This document shows, piece after piece, positions 23,568 to 26,742 of a stretch of DNA of 26,742 nucleotides. The notes under the pieces were generated by a model. The model searched no databases. It had not been told where the DNA came from and worked only from the letters and a program-made list of their open reading frames with translations. The position numbers were made by a program, and so were the translations under genes. The stretch is from GCA-2688265 sp964527395 (GTDB taxonomy: Archaea > Nanobdellota > Nanobdellia > Woesearchaeales > GW2011-AR9), in NCBI GenBank assembly GCA_964527395.1, contig CAZGQD010000020.1:1-26742 (forward strand), given 5' to 3'. Within the stretch, counting starts at the first letter, position 1. The number at the start of each line of letters is the position of its first letter.

Positions 23568-24239
23568 ATGACAGAAAATAAAATTAATGGTATTACAGAA
23601 GCAATATTAAATGCTCATAGAGTTTTTGCTGAGCAAGGAAAAGCAGGGATAACTACAGCAGTTCAAGTAGGTAATATGGATAGTTGTGGATTTAGTGGCT
23701 TGTCTGGATTACTTGTAGGAAGAGCAACTTTTCCAAGAGAATATTCATCAGAGATTAAAGAAGAACATATGGGAAGACATGCAAGAGGAAGATTTGCTCA
23801 ACCATTTTTGTCAGTAATGTATGGAACTTTTACAGGGATTTCAAACAGTGTTGGATCATTTGGTAGTGATCCAGATGAGCTACCTTTGACTTCAGAAGCT
23901 TTTGATCCAAGACAAAGGATAGAAGGGTTTCAAACAAGAGGTTTTCTTTCATTAGTTAGATTGACAGGTTGTAGTTATGAATTTACAGAAGATGTAAGAG
24001 GTGGATTGTATATGCCTAATACAATGTTATTTACTGATACAGGAGAAAATATTGATGAAGTTAGGTCTGTTCATGATGATCGTGATATTTTAGGGAGACA
24101 AACAGCTGTATTTATGTATAAACCATTTGCTGAAGTTTTAGGGTTAGAAGTAGGACAACCTTTTATGCAAGCTGCTAGTAGAATTGCAGAGTTCTATGGT
24201 GGCCTTAGTAAGCCAGGTTGGGAAGTAAGGAATAGTTGA
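23568..24239 (+). CDS. Protein of unknown function
   Basis: A 223-residue soluble protein that I cannot assign to a family. There is no signal peptide, membrane helix or coiled coil. It is rich in Gly, Ser and Phe, with notable stretches VQVGNMDSCGFSGLSG (about 32-47), HMGRHARGRFAQPFLS, GFQTRGFLSLVRLTG, DVRGGLYMPNTMLFTDTGE and RDILGRQTAVFMYKPFAE. AGGAG at 23553-23557 stands ten nt before ATG 23568. A leaderless start at 23547 would add seven residues. Two identical promoter elements precede it, and it converges with the glucokinase-like gene 14 bp away. The codon use and strand bias match its neighbours, so there is no sign of recent transfer. No function is proposed. Confidence 0.8.
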   Translation: MTENKINGITEAILNAHRVFAEQGKAGITTAVQVGNMDSCGFSGLSGLLVGRATFPREYSSEIKEEHMGRHARGRFAQPFLSVMYGTFTGISNSVGSFGSDPDELPLTSEAFDPRQRIEGFQTRGFLSLVRLTGCSYEFTEDVRGGLYMPNTMLFTDTGENIDEVRSVHDDRDILGRQTAVFMYKPFAEVLGLEVGQPFMQAASRIAEFYGGLSKPGWEVRNS

Positions 24240-24253
24240 TTTTAATGACAGTT

Positions 24254-25279
24254 TTAGAAGATATTTACTGAGGTAGGTATGTTGTTTTTAGCTCCATAAG
24301 CTGCTCCCATATTTGCAGCATAAGGTTCTCTTAGAAAAGTTATTGGAATACTATCCATTGCAGCATGGAAACCAGGGATTCTTCTTGCATCATTAAATTC
24401 TTCAGTAATAGTGTCAGGATCTAAATGATCTGCTATTCTGTTAGCTAGAGGACCAGTAACGTAAATACCACCTTCACTGTTGTATCCAGCTGCGAAATGT
24501 GCAAATCTTCCTAATATGCTACAGTATTCTTGAAGTGTTGTTTGTGCTGCTAGTGAGTCATCTTGAAGAATATGGGTTAGTTTTGATCTTATTGCATCCC
24601 AACCTTTTAGCTCTGGATCTACTTCAATATTACCATGCATAATTTCGTATAGATTAACTAATCCTCTTGTAGATAATCCATCGCTTGGTCTTAATCTTTC
24701 CCATTTGTGTTCTTCTGGCATTGTTTTTAGCCAGCTATATGCTCTTTTACCAAATTCTTTTCTGTATTCTCTTGGGAACATGTCTAAAGGAGCCCCAGTT
24801 TCAGGGAACATACCATATCTAGCTTCGTTACTTTTAGTTTGTCTATTGAAAGGAGCTTTTACAAGGTGCATACCATCTCCTAAGTATATTACAGATTTGT
24901 CTCTTTCTTGGAATGGGTTATCTGCTTTTTTTAGAACAATTCTGTCAAGGCCATCTATGTTAATAGCTAAAGCAGTTGCAACAGCTATATTGTAAATATG
25001 AGAAGGTTTTCCAGTTTCTGTTGTGATTTTGTCAAGGCTAAGAACTTCTCCACCACCAAGATCTACTGCGATTGTACTGGCTCTTTTGATTGGATGAGTT
25101 ACAGAAAGGGCAATTGCTTCTAAATTAGGGGTTGCTTTTGCTCCTTGAATGATTTGATCTTGGATTGTGCTATAGTCACTAGGCTTTTCAGTAACTTCTC
25201 TAATAGGTTTGAAGGTTTTTGGATCAATTAAAGCAAATCTGGTGTACCCTTGACCTACATCAGCTGTTAAAATTACCAT
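24254..25279 (-). CDS. Bacterial-type glucokinase homologue with a degenerate active site
   Basis: A 341-residue member of the Glk (PF02685) ASKHA family. ADVGQGYTRFALID (6-19) matches the phosphate-1 loop, STRGLVNLY (203-211) matches the SGRGLVNLY block of E. coli Glk, and CSILGRFAHFAAGYNSEGGIYVTGP matches the family's late adenosine-binding region. However, the block equivalent to E. coli INDFTAVSMAI reads YNIAVATALAI, so the catalytic Asp is replaced by Ile98. The glucose-contacting EGGH reads EARY (152-155), and the GTGLG loop reads LGDGM. It may be a pseudokinase, a sugar sensor or an enzyme with altered chemistry. The message appears leaderless from a TATA shared with the divergent HIT gene. 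Confidence 0.82.
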   Translation of the reverse strand: MVILTADVGQGYTRFALIDPKTFKPIREVTEKPSDYSTIQDQIIQGAKATPNLEAIALSVTHPIKRASTIAVDLGGGEVLSLDKITTETGKPSHIYNIAVATALAINIDGLDRIVLKKADNPFQERDKSVIYLGDGMHLVKAPFNRQTKSNEARYGMFPETGAPLDMFPREYRKEFGKRAYSWLKTMPEEHKWERLRPSDGLSTRGLVNLYEIMHGNIEVDPELKGWDAIRSKLTHILQDDSLAAQTTLQEYCSILGRFAHFAAGYNSEGGIYVTGPLANRIADHLDPDTITEEFNDARRIPGFHAAMDSIPITFLREPYAANMGAAYGAKNNIPTSVNIF

Positions 25280-25306
25280 TTGTAGATATACTTGTCAAAA
25301 GTAGAA

Positions 25307-25314
25307 TTTATAAA
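25307..25314. promoter_or_regulatory. Palindromic TATA box shared by divergent genes
   Basis: TTTATAAA is the only clear TATA core in the 67-bp gap between the glucokinase-like gene and the HIT gene. Its centre is 31.5 nt from the former start and 36.5 nt from the latter. Being palindromic it could serve both directions. Confidence 0.5.
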
Positions 25315-25346
25315 GGTTGTGAATGTATCTTTTTTGAGGTGTAATA

Positions 25347-25796
25347 GTGGTGAAAAAGTGTTTGTTTTGTTCTTTTGTTAGTGGAAAAAAGGTTGAACAT
25401 ATGAATGGGTTGCCTTTTGAATTGTTGAATTCTACCAGACATAGTGTTAGTTTTTTGGCTATTGATTTTCCAGCAAATGAAGATGGACATCTCTTGGTAA
25501 TACCTAAGAAACATTATAGCAAAGTTGAAGATATACCTGCTAATGAACTTTTAGATCTAATGAAGCATGTGCAGCTTGCAGTTAAAGTTACTAGATCTAA
25601 GCATTCTGGAGCGAATTTGCTTTTGAATGATGGAAAAGTTGCTGGACAAGCTATTTTTCATAGTCATTTTCATATAATTCCAAGAGATAAAGATGATGGG
25701 ATTAAAATTGAGCAATGGAAAAGAAAGAAGATGAGTAAGAAAGAGTTTGTTTCTTTGCATGGTAGCTTGAAAAAGAAGTTTGAGAGGTTTTCTTGA
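25347..25796 (+). CDS. HIT-family nucleotide hydrolase/transferase
   Basis: A 149-residue histidine-triad protein. The active site is HSHFHII with H105, H107 and H109, the H-phi-H-phi-H-phi-phi signature. C5-x2-C8 near the N-terminus and a histidine around residue 48-56 probably bind zinc, as in Hint-like members. GHLLVIPKKHY and the GANLLLNDGKVAGQ loop are also typical. Family members hydrolyse nucleoside phosphoramidates or dinucleoside polyphosphates. The start is GTG (25347, with another GTG directly after), preceded by GAGGTG at 25336-25341. It is a stand-alone gene, divergent from the glucokinase homologue, with no sequence link to glycan synthesis. Confidence 0.9.
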   Translation: MVKKCLFCSFVSGKKVEHMNGLPFELLNSTRHSVSFLAIDFPANEDGHLLVIPKKHYSKVEDIPANELLDLMKHVQLAVKVTRSKHSGANLLLNDGKVAGQAIFHSHFHIIPRDKDDGIKIEQWKRKKMSKKEFVSLHGSLKKKFERFS

Positions 25797-25801
25797 TTAA
25801 A

Positions 25802-25963
25802 TCATCTTTTTTCGTTAAGAAAATTATTGAGTGCTTTAACACTTTCGAATGAAATTTCATGATGTGGAGTTACTTTTTCTCCATTTTTTAGTTTACTAAA
25901 TGTTCTAGCAAATTCTTTTAGACATTCTTTTAATGGTTTAATTGAAATCTTAATAGTTTTCAT
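25802..25963 (-). CDS. Short HVO_A0114-like regulator fragment lacking the HTH
   Basis: A 53-residue frame begins MKTIKISIKPLKECLKEFA and ends SFESVKALNNFLNEKR just before its TGA. The pattern (MKxIKI..., a FxxxxxKLKNGEKV segment, then SFESxxALxxFL) is that of the N-terminal dimerisation-like part of archaeal HVO_A0114-type DNA-binding proteins, as I recall them, which normally continue after the KR with ELLRxI and a winged helix. Here the frame stops at that point, five bases after the convergent HIT gene stop. It may be a remnant, or a free-standing antitoxin-like peptide. Upstream on the minus strand ACTTATATCTAAT could be a promoter. Confidence 0.6.
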   Translation of the reverse strand: MKTIKISIKPLKECLKEFARTFSKLKNGEKVTPHHEISFESVKALNNFLNEKR

Positions 25964-26058
25964 CTCAATGGAAGTAGAAGAGAATATTAGATATAAGTTT
26001 TTTGGTAGAATTAATTTGTGAAATATTTTGGGGTTTTAGTGAAAATCAAGCGAAATGC

Positions 26059-26066
26059 TTATAAAT
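26059..26066 (+). promoter_or_regulatory. TATA box of the toxin-antitoxin operon
   Basis: TTATAAAT, preceded by CGAAATGC (possible BRE), would start transcription near 26089. The resulting leader of about 30 nt contains GGAGGA (26109-26114), six to seven nt before ATG 26120, the strongest ribosome site in the window. Confidence 0.55.
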
Positions 26067-26119
26067 ACAATGTCTTTTAAATCTAAAATGTGTTTTAATT
26101 GTGTTTTGGAGGAATAAAA

Positions 26120-26395
26120 ATGGAAGTTGCAATAACAAAGATGTCTGAAAATGGACAAGTAGTAATACCTGCTGAAGTTAGGCGTGATGCTAATATTGGG
26201 CCAGCTACAAAATTTTTAGTTTTTAATGAAGGAAATGATATCTTGTTAAAGAGGATAAATAAAGAAAAATTAGCTGAGGATCTTGAATTAATACGTTCAC
26301 TTGAAAGAGCTGAGAAAGATATTGAAGAAGGAAGAGTAGTGCATGCAGATACATCTATGACTTTTGAAGAGTTTGATAAATTATTAATGGAGTAA
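26120..26395 (+). CDS. AbrB/MazE-fold antitoxin
   Basis: A 91-residue protein. The N-terminal swapped-hairpin DNA-binding domain is clear: ITKMSENGQVVIPAEVRR (5-22), then GPATKFLVFNEGNDILLKR. The C-terminal third (LERAEKDIEEGRVVHADTSMTFEEFDKLL) looks like the toxin-binding tail of RelB-type antitoxins. It should repress its own operon and neutralise the toxin encoded three bases downstream. A TTG-initiated extension to 26099 is possible, but GGAGGA before ATG 26120 decides the start. The pairing of an AbrB-type antitoxin with a RelE-type toxin is known from some archaea. Confidence 0.88.
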   Translation: MEVAITKMSENGQVVIPAEVRRDANIGPATKFLVFNEGNDILLKRINKEKLAEDLELIRSLERAEKDIEEGRVVHADTSMTFEEFDKLLME

Positions 26396-26398
26396 AAG

Positions 26399-26647
26399 AT
26401 GAAGTTAGATTTATCAGAAGCTTTTAAGAAGAAATATAAGAAGATTAAAGATAAAAAATTACGTGAGAGGATTTTTAAAAAGTTACAAAAGATTGAAAGT
26501 TTTCCTGAAATCGGTAAACCATTAAAAGGTAACTTGAAGGGAACAAGAACAGTTAGAGTAGTTCCTTTTAGAATATTATATCGTTTAGAAGGAGATCTAA
26601 TTGTAGTATTGGATTTTAACCATAGAAAAAGTGTTTATGAAGATTGA
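26399..26647 (+). CDS. RelE/ParE-superfamily toxin
   Basis: An 82-residue basic protein of normal toxin length. Two N-terminal helices (SEAFKKKYKKIKDKKLRERIFKK region) are followed by the beta-sheet with LKGNLKGTRTVRVVPFRILY and VVLDFNHRKSVYED. The Arg in TVRVVPFRILY and the C-terminal HRK-x-VY match RelE-type ribosome-dependent mRNA endonucleases, though RelE and ParE cannot be fully separated by eye. It is coupled to the antitoxin, with a three-base gap. Confidence 0.87.
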   Translation: MKLDLSEAFKKKYKKIKDKKLRERIFKKLQKIESFPEIGKPLKGNLKGTRTVRVVPFRILYRLEGDLIVVLDFNHRKSVYED

Positions 26648-26648
26648 T

Positions 26649-26741
26649 TTAAAGTTTAATTTCTCTTGGTAATTTGACTTCTTCTATTACTTTATTGCCT
26701 AATTTGTCTACTTTGCCTTTGATTTTGGCTGGGCTTCCGTA
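26649..26741 (-). CDS. C-terminal end of an unidentified gene (cut by the window)
   Basis: An open minus-strand frame enters from the right edge and ends at a TAA at 26649-26651, one base after the toxin stop. The 30 visible residues (starting YGSPAKIKGKVDKLGNK and ending LPREIKL) are basic and have the strand-biased Lys/Ile content of other minus-strand genes here. It is too short to identify. Confidence 0.45.
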   Translation of the reverse strand, partial: YGSPAKIKGKVDKLGNKVIEEVKLPREIKL

Positions 26742-26742
26742 A

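Noticed and set aside
26088..26117. Nine-codon leaderless reading frame before the antitoxin
   Set aside because: An ATG sits about 26 nt after the TATA centre and runs to a stop overlapping the ribosome site. It could be a leader peptide, but at nine codons there is no support beyond position.
1..26742. Bacterial (Patescibacteria/CPR) origin
   Set aside because: Considered because of the AT-rich sequence and bacterial-type glycan genes. The repeated TATA-core spacing, leaderless starts, oligo-T ends and archaeal-style small genes fit Archaea better. This is not proven without a marker gene.
1..26742. CRISPR array, tRNA, rRNA or insertion sequence
   Set aside because: No regularly spaced repeats, cloverleaf-like GC-rich segments, rRNA-like stretches or transposase motifs were seen in either strand.

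Overview
The window looks like a surface-glycan gene cluster from a very AT-rich archaeon. A DPANN-type lineage (Woesearchaeota/Pacearchaeota-like) is my best guess; that placement is inference. Support for Archaea: most transcription units start with a TATA-like core about 26-27 nt upstream of the start codon, so they are probably leaderless, while internal genes carry Shine-Dalgarno sites. Archaeal-style small genes (an AbrB/RelE toxin-antitoxin pair, a short HVO_A0114-like regulator) sit at the right end. No rRNA, tRNA, CRISPR or IS element was seen.

Layout. 1-3379: a partial DegT-family aminotransferase (-), a GT4 glycosyltransferase (+), and a methyltransferase/GT4 pair (-). 3737-9911: a nucleotide-sugar dehydrogenase (+), a minus-strand group (TIM-barrel sugar isomerase-like protein, sulfotransferase, Wzx-like flippase) and a KpsC/KpsS-like capsule transferase (+). 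9946-19386: a nonulosonic (sialic/legionaminic-like) acid locus. It has a minus-strand pair (CMP-sugar synthetase fused to an SDR, then an aminotransferase) diverging from a six-gene plus-strand operon (polysaccharide deacetylase, NeuB, an unknown helical protein, NeuD, an aminotransferase, a 4,6-dehydratase). 19401-23366: a minus-strand group with a DegT aminotransferase and a Gfo/Idh/MocA dehydrogenase (a likely 3-amino-sugar pair) and a GT39-like membrane glycosyltransferase. 23447-26742: an unknown protein, a glucokinase homologue lacking its catalytic Asp, a HIT protein, a truncated regulator, a toxin-antitoxin pair and a gene cut by the window end.

How it fits together. UDP-GlcNAc-type precursors can be converted to uronic acid (3737 gene), 3-amino sugar (22227/21173 pair) and 4-keto/4-amino sugars (18319/17176 pair). 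The last, after NeuD acetylation, would feed NeuB and the cytidylyltransferase to give a CMP-activated nine-carbon acid. GT4, capsule-type and GT39-type transferases assemble the glycan, the flippase exports it, and the sulfotransferase and methyltransferase decorate it. The UDP-sugar hydrolase/2-epimerase normally required before NeuB is not in the window.

The + strand is rich in G and T throughout, whichever strand is coding. Proteins from the minus strand are therefore rich in K, N, T and I, and those from the plus strand in V, G, D and E.
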